Assembly (NCBI RefSeq): GCF_007559435.1
Contig: NZ_VMBP01000001.1
Span: 248,001-312,000 of the forward strand
Length of the DNA: 64,000 nucleotides
Reading direction: 5' to 3'
From: Ancylobacter moscoviensis
GTDB taxonomy: Bacteria; Pseudomonadota; Alphaproteobacteria; Rhizobiales; Xanthobacteraceae
Below the pieces are notes generated by a model that did no database searches, was not told the DNA's origin, and saw nothing but the letters and a program-made list of their open reading frames with translations. This document shows positions 1 through 6,994 of this stretch, in pieces. Both the position numbers and the translations under genes were made by a program. Numbering within the stretch: position 1 is the stretch's first letter; every line of letters starts with the position of its first letter.

Positions 1-1255
1 TGATCAGCTTCTCGTATTCCTCGACGATCACCTGGCCGGTGTCGTCCACCGGCGCCACACGCAGCTTCGCGCCCTTTTCGGCCGCGAGCTGCTGCCAGGG
101 CACGATATTGGCATGGTGCTCCAGATGGGTGACGACGATCTCGTCGCCCTCCTTCACATGCCGGCGGCCATAGGTCTGGGCGACCAGGTTGATCGCCTCG
201 GTCGCCCCGCGCACGAAGATGATGTCCTTCACCGAACCGGCGTTGAGGAAACGCCGCACCTTCTCGCGCGCCGCCTCATAGGCGTCGGTGGCCCGTGCCG
301 CCAGCGTATGGGCGGCCCGATGGATATTGGAATTCTCGTGCTCGTAGAAGCGGCTCAGCCGGTCGATCACCGCCTGCGGCTTCTGCGTGGTCGCGGCATT
401 GTCGAGCCAGATCAGCGGCTTGCCGTGCACGCTCTGCTGCAGGATGGGAAAGTCGCGCTTGACCGCGTGCGGATCGAAAGGCCGCGAGGCCGGACCGAAG
501 TCGGGCACCAGCTCGGGACGCAGGCCCGAGGAGAGGCCACCGAAATCCGGCGTCCGCTCTGCCGGATGCGCCAGTTCGGACGGCAGCGCCGGAACGCCGC
601 CGGGAAGCGATGCGCCCGCAGGTACGGGAGCACGCGTTTCTCCTTCCCTTAGGAAATAGAACCCGTCCGCACTCGGCTGGGCGATACTTCCGGGAACGGA
701 CGGCGCATCGGCGCCCGTCGGAGGACGACGGGAATCGAGCGCCACCACATTGCCGAGCCCCGCCGGCACGCCGCTGAAATCGAACGGAGCCGAGAAGGCC
801 GGGAAGACCGAACCGGAAAGTCCCGATGCCGGAGTACCGCCCAGCTGCGGCAGGCCGGGCGAGCCCGGCACCGCGACGGCGGCGGGCGCGACCGATGCCG
901 GGATGTTCGGCGTCGGCACCGCGGAGGGAATGGTGACGGGCGGCACATCGGGCGGCCCGACCGGCGGCTGCACGGGAATGTGCGGGGCCACGGTCGTCAC
1001 CGCCGAGGCGCCGGGGATGTTCCCTGGACTCGGCGGCGAAGACGGCAGAGTGACGACATGCGGCGCCGCATCAGGAGCCGACTGGAAGAAGGCATTCGCC
1101 AGCTGTCGGAGCACGCCCGGATGGGGCCAACCCGGTGCGGCCTGCGCGCCCTCGCCGGGAAGCTCCAGCGAAAGCGGCTCCACGCCGCCCTCCGGCGCCG
1201 GGACCACCGCATCGGCCGCGAGTACTGGATCAGGCGTAGGTGTCAGGATAGGCAT
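1..1255 (-). CDS. Encapsulin-cargo cysteine desulfurase (SufS-like, class II), C-terminus cut by the window edge
   Basis: PLP enzyme that removes sulfur from cysteine as a persulfide. Within family 2A encapsulins it is the packaged cargo. About 418 codons are visible and the frame is still open at position 1, so the catalytic lysine and persulfide cysteine lie outside. Residues 1 to about 260 are low-complexity, rich in Pro, Ala, Gly, Val and Ser, with islands such as VLRQLANAFFQ and FYFLREGE. The catalytic fold follows: DFPILQQ, then LDNAATT at residue 284, NIHRAAHTLA, FVRGATEAIN and THLEHHANIVPW. The ATG at 1255 overlaps the shell gene by 26 bp, with a GAGG upstream. No internal start in the proline-rich part gives a better ribosome site. 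The frame is read directly; the cargo role is inferred from the adjacent shell gene and family knowledge. Confidence 0.93.
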   Translation of the reverse strand, partial: MPILTPTPDPVLAADAVVPAPEGGVEPLSLELPGEGAQAAPGWPHPGVLRQLANAFFQSAPDAAPHVVTLPSSPPSPGNIPGASAVTTVAPHIPVQPPVGPPDVPPVTIPSAVPTPNIPASVAPAAVAVPGSPGLPQLGGTPASGLSGSVFPAFSAPFDFSGVPAGLGNVVALDSRRPPTGADAPSVPGSIAQPSADGFYFLREGETRAPVPAGASLPGGVPALPSELAHPAERTPDFGGLSSGLRPELVPDFGPASRPFDPHAVKRDFPILQQSVHGKPLIWLDNAATTQKPQAVIDRLSRFYEHENSNIHRAAHTLAARATDAYEAAREKVRRFLNAGSVKDIIFVRGATEAINLVAQTYGRRHVKEGDEIVVTHLEHHANIVPWQQLAAEKGAKLRVAPVDDTGQVIVEEYEKLI

Positions 1256-2177
1256 GATACTTGCCGACCTCGACGTTCTCTAGCACCGCCAGCGCATCGT
1301 GCGTCAGCACGGCCGCCGAGCAGTAAAGGGAGATGAGATAGGAGGCGATCGCCTTGCGGTTGATGCCCATGAAGCGCACCGACAGGCTCGGCGCCACCTC
1401 GCCCGGCACGCCCGGCTGGAACAGGCCGACCACGCCTTGCTTCTTCTCGCCCGTGCGCAGGAGCAGGATGTTGGTCTTGCCGTCCTCGTCGACGAACAGC
1501 TTGTCGGACGGCACCAGCGGCAGCCCGCGCCAGGTGAGGAAGGGCGTGCCGAACAGCGTCACCGTCGGTGGCGGCACGCCGCGACGGGTACACTCGCGCC
1601 CGAAGGCGGCGATGGCGCGCGGATGGGCGAGGAAGAAGGCGGGCTCCTTCCACACCTTGGTGATCAGCTCGTCGAGATCGTCCGGCGTCGGCGCGCCGGT
1701 GCGGGTGCTGATCTTCTGCGTCGGCGCCGCGTTGGCGAGCAGGCCATACTCGGCGTTGTTGATCAGTTCGCTCTCCTGCTTTTCCTTCACCTTCTCGATC
1801 AGCAGACGCAGCTGTTCCTGGATCTGGTCGTAGGGGTGCGAGTAGAGGTCGGAGACGCGGGTCTGCACATCGAGGATGGTGGTCACCGCGTTGAGCGAGT
1901 ACTCGCGCGGCGCCTCCTCGTAATCGACGAAGGTTTCCGGCAGATCGGGATCCTGGTCGCGGCGCGGCGAGCATTCGACGGCGGCGTCGATGTCGCCCCC
2001 GGCTTCCTTGACCCGGTTGAGCCGGTAGATGCCGGCCTCGACCGGCGTCCAGGGCAGGAAGGACACGAGCCAGCGCGGCGTGATGCCGGACCATTGGGCA
2101 CGAGTCTTGGTGGCATTGGCAAGCTGCCGTGCGGCAGCCTCGCTCAAGGTTCGGCGAAGGGCAGGCTCTTCAGTCAT
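1230..2177 (-). CDS. srpI: Family 2A encapsulin shell protein (SrpI type)
   Basis: HK97-fold protein that self-assembles into a nanocompartment, known in this family to enclose a cysteine desulfurase and store sulfur. It is 315 residues, the usual length for family 2A shells. Recognisable blocks are the N-terminal ALRRTLSEAAARQLANATK, the WLVSFLPWTPVEAGIYRLN arm, the long helix around YSHPYDQIQEQLRLLIEKV and the C-terminal LSLYCS-like strand region. No cyclic-nucleotide-binding insertion is present, which separates it from family 2B shells. The ATG shares one base with the upstream EpsC stop (TGATG), so translation is coupled. The downstream desulfurase begins inside its last codons. The gene order epsC, srpI, desulfurase matches characterised and predicted sulfur encapsulin operons. 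I am sure of the family; stored sulfur is inferred. Confidence 0.93.
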   Translation of the reverse strand: MTEEPALRRTLSEAAARQLANATKTRAQWSGITPRWLVSFLPWTPVEAGIYRLNRVKEAGGDIDAAVECSPRRDQDPDLPETFVDYEEAPREYSLNAVTTILDVQTRVSDLYSHPYDQIQEQLRLLIEKVKEKQESELINNAEYGLLANAAPTQKISTRTGAPTPDDLDELITKVWKEPAFFLAHPRAIAAFGRECTRRGVPPPTVTLFGTPFLTWRGLPLVPSDKLFVDEDGKTNILLLRTGEKKQGVVGLFQPGVPGEVAPSLSVRFMGINRKAIASYLISLYCSAAVLTHDALAVLENVEVGKYHAYPDTYA

Positions 2178-3208
2178 CAGGCACCCCGTTCAGATGAAAG
2201 TCCGGGCCGTTCGGGCACCGGGGAGATGGCACCGGCACCGCTGCTGGAGCGGGTCTGTGCCTGTGTGATGTGGCTGCCGGGCGGCACCGAATGGGTGAGC
2301 CAGACATTGCCGCCAATGCTCGATCCGCGGCCGATGGTGACGCGCCCCAGCACCGTCGCACCGGCGTAGATCACCACGTCGTCCTCAATGATCGGATGGC
2401 GCGCCTTCCCCTTGATGAGCGCGCCGCGCTCGTCCGCGGGAAAGCTGCGCGCGCCCAGGGTGACGGCCTGATACAGGCGCACCCGCTCGCCGATCTCCGC
2501 CGTCTCGCCGACGACGACACCGGTGCCGTGATCGATGAAGAAGCTGCCGCCGATCGTGGCGCCCGGGTGGATGTCGATGCCGGTGCGCGAATGGGCAATG
2601 TCGGAGATCAGCCGTGCCAGAAAGCTCGCGCCGAGCTCGTGCAGGGCATGCGCCAGCCGATAGTGGATCACGGCGGTGAGGCCGGGATAGACGAGCAGCA
2701 CTTCCGAATAACTGGTAGCGGCCGGGTCGCCGTCATAGGCGGCGCGCAGGTCGCTGACGAGAAGGCCGCGTATGGCGGGCAGCCGGGCGGCGAAGTCGCG
2801 GGTAATCTCCACCGCCTGCCGCTCGAACTCCTCCTCGCTCAGGTCTTCCTGAATGGAGAAGGGCAGGCTGCGCTTCACCTGCTCGCTCAGGCCGGTGAGA
2901 GCATCGTTCAGCGTCGCGCCGACGAAATAGTCGATGGTCTCCGCAGTCAGGCCGGGCTGGCCGTAATGAGCGGGAAAGAGCGCCGCGGCGAAGCCCTGCA
3001 GTGCGGCGACGATCGCCTCCCGCGAGGGCGGCGGACGCAGCCGGCCGCGATGGCGGATATTATGGCTGACGTCGCGCGAAAGCTTGAGGCCCGCGACCAC
3101 GGCATCGAGGTTCCAGCGCGGCGGAGAAGGTTCCGCACGGGGAGGAGCGCGGTCCGGCTGCCGTGCAATCCGGTCGACCCCGCCCAGCTCGACATTCTTC
3201 GCGGCCAT
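2177..3208 (-). CDS. epsC: Serine O-acetyltransferase, EpsC/CysE family
   Basis: Transfers acetyl from acetyl-CoA to L-serine to make O-acetylserine, the carbon acceptor for cysteine synthesis in the cytosol. The C-terminal half is a left-handed beta-helix built of hexapeptide repeats, including GIDIHPGATIGGSFFIDHG, GVVVGETAEIGERV and the ATVLGRVTIG turns. His residues of the DIHPGA and IDHGTG motifs are the expected catalytic ones. An N-terminal helical domain of about 180 residues is typical of the EpsC subgroup. The reading frame could begin at 3268, but a GCGAGGG box lies six bases before the ATG at 3208, which I prefer (343 aa). It is the first gene of the encapsulin operon and shares one base with srpI. 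Its job there is probably to supply cysteine for the encapsulated desulfurase. Confidence 0.9.
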   Translation of the reverse strand: MAAKNVELGGVDRIARQPDRAPPRAEPSPPRWNLDAVVAGLKLSRDVSHNIRHRGRLRPPPSREAIVAALQGFAAALFPAHYGQPGLTAETIDYFVGATLNDALTGLSEQVKRSLPFSIQEDLSEEEFERQAVEITRDFAARLPAIRGLLVSDLRAAYDGDPAATSYSEVLLVYPGLTAVIHYRLAHALHELGASFLARLISDIAHSRTGIDIHPGATIGGSFFIDHGTGVVVGETAEIGERVRLYQAVTLGARSFPADERGALIKGKARHPIIEDDVVIYAGATVLGRVTIGRGSSIGGNVWLTHSVPPGSHITQAQTRSSSGAGAISPVPERPGLSSERGA

Positions 3209-3308
3209 ACGCATCCCTCGCCGCAGCGCGCACCGTGGCGCCACCGCCATCGACACTATGCGTGGCATGAGACCGAAAGGTTGTCTAGTTGATTTATAGA
3301 AAATAGAG

Positions 3309-3407
3309 GTAAGATAGATCCCCGCCTCCCGAACCGTCCGTCGGGCGCGGAGCCCGGCGATTCGGCAAAGCGCATTGGCGACCTATCTAACGGACAGCCT
3401 ATCTATG
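3309..3407. promoter_or_regulatory. Divergent intergenic region with CTATCT boxes
   Basis: This is the centre of the 260-bp gap between epsC (leftward) and the cystine importer (rightward). Two direct copies of CCTATCTA start at 3382 and 3398, exactly 16 bp apart. A third related box, GATCTATCTTAC, reads on the opposite strand at 3320-3309 and matches GACCTATCTAAC (3380-3391) at 9 of 12 bases. The arrangement suggests binding sites for one regulator controlling both operons. I cannot name the regulator: a LysR (CysB-like) or Rrf2-type sulfur regulator would be reasonable, but neither is encoded in the window next to it. Confidence 0.45.
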
Positions 3408-3468
3408 AACGGGCACGCACGGATGCGCGGCCCGCAGCACGGCGCGTGCCGCCAGGGAGTGACATGAG

Positions 3469-4263
3469 ATGCGATTCACCGACGCCTTCCGCTCGAAGAC
3501 CCTGATTGCCGCCGGCCTCGCCGCCCTGCTTCAGCTCGCCGGCCCCACGGTAGCACGGGCGGACGATCTCGCCGCCATCAAGCAGGCGGGCGTGATCAAG
3601 ATCGGCACCGAGGGCACCTATCCGCCCTTCACCTATCACGACAGCAGCAACAAGCTGGTCGGCTTCGACGTCGAGATCGGCCAAGAGATCGCCAAGCGCC
3701 TTGGCGTGAAGGCCGAATTCCTCGAAGGCAAGTGGGATGGCCTGATCGCTGGGCTCGACGCCGGCCGCTACGACGCCGTGATCAACCAGGTCGGCATTAC
3801 CGAGGCGCGTCAGGCCAAGTACGATTTCTCCAAGCCCTATATCGCCTCAAAGGCGGTGCTGATCGTCCGCGACGGCGACGAGTCGATCAAGGGCTTCGCC
3901 GACCTGAAGGGCAAGAGGTCCGCCCAGTCGCTGACCTCGAATTTCGGCAAGCTGGCCGAGAAATACGGCGCGACCCTCGTGGGAACGGACGGCTTCGACC
4001 AGTCGATCCAGCTCGTGCTCAACGGCCGGGCCGACGCCACCCTCAACGACAGCCTGTCCTTCCTCGACTTCAAGAAGCACAAGCCGGATGCCAAGGTGCG
4101 GATCGTTGCCGAGGAGAAGGACGCCGACTATTCCGGCGTCATCGTGCGCAAGGGCAATCCCGAGCTCGTCGCGGCCATCAACAAGGCCCTCGACGAGATC
4201 CGGGCCGACGGCACCTATGCGAAGATCTCCGACACCTATTTCGGCGCCGACGTTTCCAGGTAA
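3469..4263 (+). CDS. Cystine-type amino-acid ABC transporter substrate-binding protein
   Basis: Periplasmic solute-binding protein of the SBP_bac_3 family, 264 residues. The first 31 residues form a signal peptide (TLIAAGLAALLQLAGPTVARA). The mature part starts with AIKQAGVIKIGTEGTYPPFT and carries the FliY/TcyJ-like blocks GKWDGLIAGLDAGRYDAVIN, VGITEARQAKYDFSKPY and NFGKLAEKYGA. These resemble cystine-binding proteins more than glutamine or arginine ones. The two downstream genes supply permease and ATPase. A hairpin in the following 82-bp gap probably protects this message so the binding protein is made in excess. Its position opposite the encapsulin operon favours a sulfur amino acid as substrate. 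Cystine specificity is an inference from sequence likeness and context. Confidence 0.82.
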   Translation: MRFTDAFRSKTLIAAGLAALLQLAGPTVARADDLAAIKQAGVIKIGTEGTYPPFTYHDSSNKLVGFDVEIGQEIAKRLGVKAEFLEGKWDGLIAGLDAGRYDAVINQVGITEARQAKYDFSKPYIASKAVLIVRDGDESIKGFADLKGKRSAQSLTSNFGKLAEKYGATLVGTDGFDQSIQLVLNGRADATLNDSLSFLDFKKHKPDAKVRIVAEEKDADYSGVIVRKGNPELVAAINKALDEIRADGTYAKISDTYFGADVSR

Positions 4264-4297
4264 GGCTTCGAGGAAACGCCCCGCCAAGGGGATCGAT

Positions 4298-4325
4298 GCG
4301 GGATCGGCTCGTCGGCCGGTCCCGC
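4298..4325 (+). promoter_or_regulatory. Hairpin between binding-protein and permease genes
   Basis: An 11-bp stem pairs GCGGGATCGGC (4298-4308) with GCCGGTCCCGC (4315-4325), one G-T wobble included, around a six-base loop. No T run follows, so it is unlikely to end transcription. Hairpins in this position commonly stabilise the upstream message of ABC importer operons. Confidence 0.5.
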
Positions 4326-4345
4326 CGCATTGAGGGGTGACGAAC

Positions 4346-5026
4346 GTGCCCTACTGGCTCGACCTGATGCTGCAGTCGCTCGGCCCGCTCCTGTGGGCCG
4401 GCCTCGTCTTCACCGTGCCGCTGACGCTGCTTTCCTTCGCCCTGGGCCTCACGCTCGGCTTCCTCACGGCGCTCGCCCGCCTCTACGGCCCGCGGCCGCT
4501 GGTGGCGCTGGCGCGCTTCTATGTCTGGATCATCCGCGGCACGCCGTTGCTGGTGCAGCTCTTCGTCATCTTCTATGGACTGCCCAGCGTGGGCATCCTG
4601 CTCGACGCCTTCCCGGCGGCGCTGATCGGCTTCACCATCAATGTCGGCGCCTATACGTCCGAGATCGTCCGCGCAGTGATCGCTTCCATTCCTCGCGGGC
4701 AGTGGGAAGCCAGCTACTCCATCGGCATGAGCTGGTCGCAGGCCCTGCGCCGCACCGTCCTGCCGCAGGCGGCGCGCGTGGCCGTGCCGCCCCTCTCCAA
4801 TTCCTTCATCTCGCTGGTGAAGGACACCTCGCTCGCCGCCGCCGTCACTGTGCCCGAACTGTTCCAGGCAGCCCAGCGCATCGTCGCCACCACCTATGAG
4901 CCGCTCATCATCTATATCGAGGCGGCGCTCATCTATCTCGCCCTGAGCTCCGTGCTCTCCGCGCTGCAGGACAGGCTGGAACGGCATCTTGCCCGCTCCA
5001 GCGGCACGCTGGAGGCCGCGGCATGA
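4346..5026 (+). CDS. Cystine-type amino-acid ABC transporter permease
   Basis: Inner-membrane permease of the His/Glu/Gln/Arg/opine family with about five membrane segments. It carries the coupling motif region QALRRTVLPQAARVAVPPLS for contact with the ATPase. GTG codons occur at 4337 and 4346; GAGGGG at 4332-4337 overlaps the first and is eight bases from the second, so I place the start at 4346 (226 aa, beginning PYWLDLMLQS). It ends in a four-base ATGA overlap with the ATPase gene. A one-permease arrangement is usual for FliY/YecS-type cystine importers, where the subunit forms a homodimer. Confidence 0.85.
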   Translation: MPYWLDLMLQSLGPLLWAGLVFTVPLTLLSFALGLTLGFLTALARLYGPRPLVALARFYVWIIRGTPLLVQLFVIFYGLPSVGILLDAFPAALIGFTINVGAYTSEIVRAVIASIPRGQWEASYSIGMSWSQALRRTVLPQAARVAVPPLSNSFISLVKDTSLAAAVTVPELFQAAQRIVATTYEPLIIYIEAALIYLALSSVLSALQDRLERHLARSSGTLEAAA

Positions 5027-5799
5027 TCCGTCTTACCGACATCGTGAAGCGCTTCGGGGACCTTGAGGTGCTCCGCCGCGTCAATGTCAGCGTGCGCGAA
5101 GGCTCCGTCACCGCGCTGATCGGCCCTTCCGGCTCGGGCAAGAGCACCCTGCTGCGCTGCGTGAACCTGCTGGAGTTCCCGGAAGCCGGCGAGCTCGTGC
5201 TCGGCGAGGAGACCGTGCGCTTCACCGGCCGCCCGCCAGAGCGCGAGACGATCCGCCGCGTGCGGCGCCAGACCGGCATGGTGTTCCAGAACTTCCAGCT
5301 CTTCCCCCACCGGACCGCGCTGGGCAATGTGATGGAAAGCCTCGTCGTGGTGCTGAAATGGCCGGAGGCGCAGGCCCGCGCGCGGGCGCTCGAGCTGCTG
5401 GAAAAGGTCGGCCTCGCCCACAAGGCCGATGCCTTCCCCGCACAGCTTTCCGGCGGCCAGCAGCAGCGCGTCGCCATCGCCCGCGCGCTGGCCTCCTCGC
5501 CCCGCGTCCTGCTCTGCGACGAGCCGACCTCGGCGCTCGACCCCGAACTGGCGCTGGAGGTGGTGGAGGTGCTGGCCCAGCTCGCCCGCGAGGGCTCCAC
5601 CATGATGATCGCCACCCACGATCTGCGCCTCGCCGCCAGCGTCGCGCATGAGGCTGTGCTGCTGGAAGCCGGGGAAGTGGTGGAAAGCGCCCCGGCACGC
5701 GAGCTGTTCACCAACCCGAAGCACGAGCGCACCCGGCGCTTCATCTCGACGCTGGGAATCGACGCGCAGCTCCCGGAAGCACGCTGCGCCACACCGTGA
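5023..5799 (+). CDS. Cystine-type amino-acid ABC transporter ATP-binding protein
   Basis: Cytoplasmic ATPase of 258 residues that drives the importer. Walker A is GPSGSGKST (about residues 33-41), the Q-loop MVFQNFQLFPH, the signature [15 protein letters not shown], Walker [16 protein letters not shown] and the switch histidine in IATHDLRLA. The ATG overlaps the permease stop by four bases, so the three genes form one operon. The last codons, after FISTLG, are variable and of no clear function. Confidence 0.88.
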   Translation: MIRLTDIVKRFGDLEVLRRVNVSVREGSVTALIGPSGSGKSTLLRCVNLLEFPEAGELVLGEETVRFTGRPPERETIRRVRRQTGMVFQNFQLFPHRTALGNVMESLVVVLKWPEAQARARALELLEKVGLAHKADAFPAQLSGGQQQRVAIARALASSPRVLLCDEPTSALDPELALEVVEVLAQLAREGSTMMIATHDLRLAASVAHEAVLLEAGEVVESAPARELFTNPKHERTRRFISTLGIDAQLPEARCATP

Positions 5800-5840
5800 A
5801 GATCGATTAGCAATGGCTCACGGCGGGAGGGAGGAAGCCG

Positions 5841-5917
5841 TGGCCTCCCGGAAGGGAATCGAACCCCTGACCCCAGGTTTAGGAAACCTGTGCTCTATCC
5901 TGCTGAGCTACCGGGAG
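5841..5917 (-). tRNA. tRNA-Arg (anticodon CCT)
   Basis: Cloverleaf read on the minus strand. The seven-base acceptor CTCCCGG (5917-5911) pairs with CCGGGAG (5851-5845). The D arm carries TAGCTCAGCAGGATAGAGCA. The anticodon stem-loop is CAGGT-TTCCTAA-ACCTG, with the CCT anticodon at 5883-5881. The T arm contains GGTTCGATTCC. Discriminator G and an encoded CCA complete the 77 bases. It decodes AGG. Confidence 0.96.
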
Positions 5918-5928
5918 TGACCGCGCGT

Positions 5929-5957
5929 AGATGAACCCAATCGAGGCTTCGGATCAA
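5929..5957 (-). promoter_or_regulatory. Possible tRNA-Arg promoter
   Basis: On the minus strand TTGATC (5957-5952) and TCATCT (5934-5929) are 17 bp apart and end 11 bases before the mature tRNA 5' end. The -10 box is a weak match, so this is a plausible site only. Confidence 0.35.
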
Positions 5958-6124
5958 GGGGCGCACGCCGCGCGCCTGTGGTCCGCGCGAACGGGTGGGC
6001 GTGGCGGCGGCTTTGAGCTATGCTGCAACACCGCGATGATGATCGATCGCAACGATAGGAAGCGCTCCGGCCTGGATGGCAACATCCCGGGGAAGGGGCG
6101 TTTTCCGGCGTTTGTAGACCGGAA

Positions 6125-6994
6125 ATGATCATGCCGGGACGTTTGGATGTGTCGTCTATGACTGCCCGCTCCGCTGCGCCGGCCCTGCGTACCCGGAGCC
6201 GCTGGCGTGCGCACGCGTTGAGCTGCCTCGTCGGCGCGGCCGTGCTCTCGGCTGTCCTGTCGGCGCCCGCACTGGCGGCAAACTGCCCCGGCACCTATGA
6301 CGGGCGGGGCCGCGTCGCCGGACTGGAACCGGGCGGCGACTTGCGGTTGGCGGACGGCATCGTCCTGCGCCTCGCAGGCCTCTCGCTTGCCGGTGCGTCC
6401 GGCGAACCGGCTCTGCGTGCCGCCCTGGAGGAGATCGCCCTCGAACGCGACATCGAGTTCGCGACGGCCGGCAAGGATCGCTACGGACGGCTCGTCGGCA
6501 TTGTCTGGCTGTCAGGTCACGCGGCCACGCTGCAGGACGAACTTCTCGCGCGCGGCATCGCCGCCGCCCGACCGGAGAAGGACGTTCTCGGCTGCATGCC
6601 GGCATGGCTCGATCGTGAGCGCCCGGCGCGCGACGCGAAGCTTGGCATCTGGGCGGAGCTGCCTCTCGATGCCCGCGACATCGCGGCCATCCGTACCCGC
6701 GAAGGGCGTTTCACGATCGTGGCGGGGCGCGTGCGAAGTGTTGGAAACGGACGCCGGGTGGATTACCTCAGTTTCGGCCCGGTTTGGCGGCAGGACATGA
6801 CCGGCCGGCTGGAGAAACCGGCGCGAATCGCGCTTGAAGCCCGTGGCACGACGCTGGCAGAACTCGCCGGGCGACACGTGGCGATGCGCGGTACCGTGCT
6901 GGAGGCCGGCGGGCCGGCGTTCGACATCGTCTGGGCCGAGCAGATCGAATGGTCCGGGGCCGCACCGGGAACGAGGCAGGCAGGGGAACGGTGA
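6125..6994 (+). CDS. Exported thermonuclease-like (SNase-fold) protein
   Basis: A 289-residue protein with a signal peptide (hydrophobic stretch ALSCLVGAAVLSAVLSAPALAA near residues 31-52). A staphylococcal-nuclease-like OB fold follows: LRLAGLSLAG, then KDRYGRLVGIVWL and LQDELLARGIAAARPE. The DRYGR block is the usual signature of the fold; I do not see the full set of calcium and arginine catalytic residues of active nuclease, so activity is uncertain. The second half (RFTIVAGRVRSVGNGRRVDYLSFGP) looks like a second OB-like domain seen in similar proteins of related bacteria. ATG codons at 6125, 6131 and 6158 are all possible starts. The stop overlaps the next gene's GTG by four bases, so both envelope proteins are probably made together. 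Confidence 0.72.
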   Translation: MIMPGRLDVSSMTARSAAPALRTRSRWRAHALSCLVGAAVLSAVLSAPALAANCPGTYDGRGRVAGLEPGGDLRLADGIVLRLAGLSLAGASGEPALRAALEEIALERDIEFATAGKDRYGRLVGIVWLSGHAATLQDELLARGIAAARPEKDVLGCMPAWLDRERPARDAKLGIWAELPLDARDIAAIRTREGRFTIVAGRVRSVGNGRRVDYLSFGPVWRQDMTGRLEKPARIALEARGTTLAELAGRHVAMRGTVLEAGGPAFDIVWAEQIEWSGAAPGTRQAGER

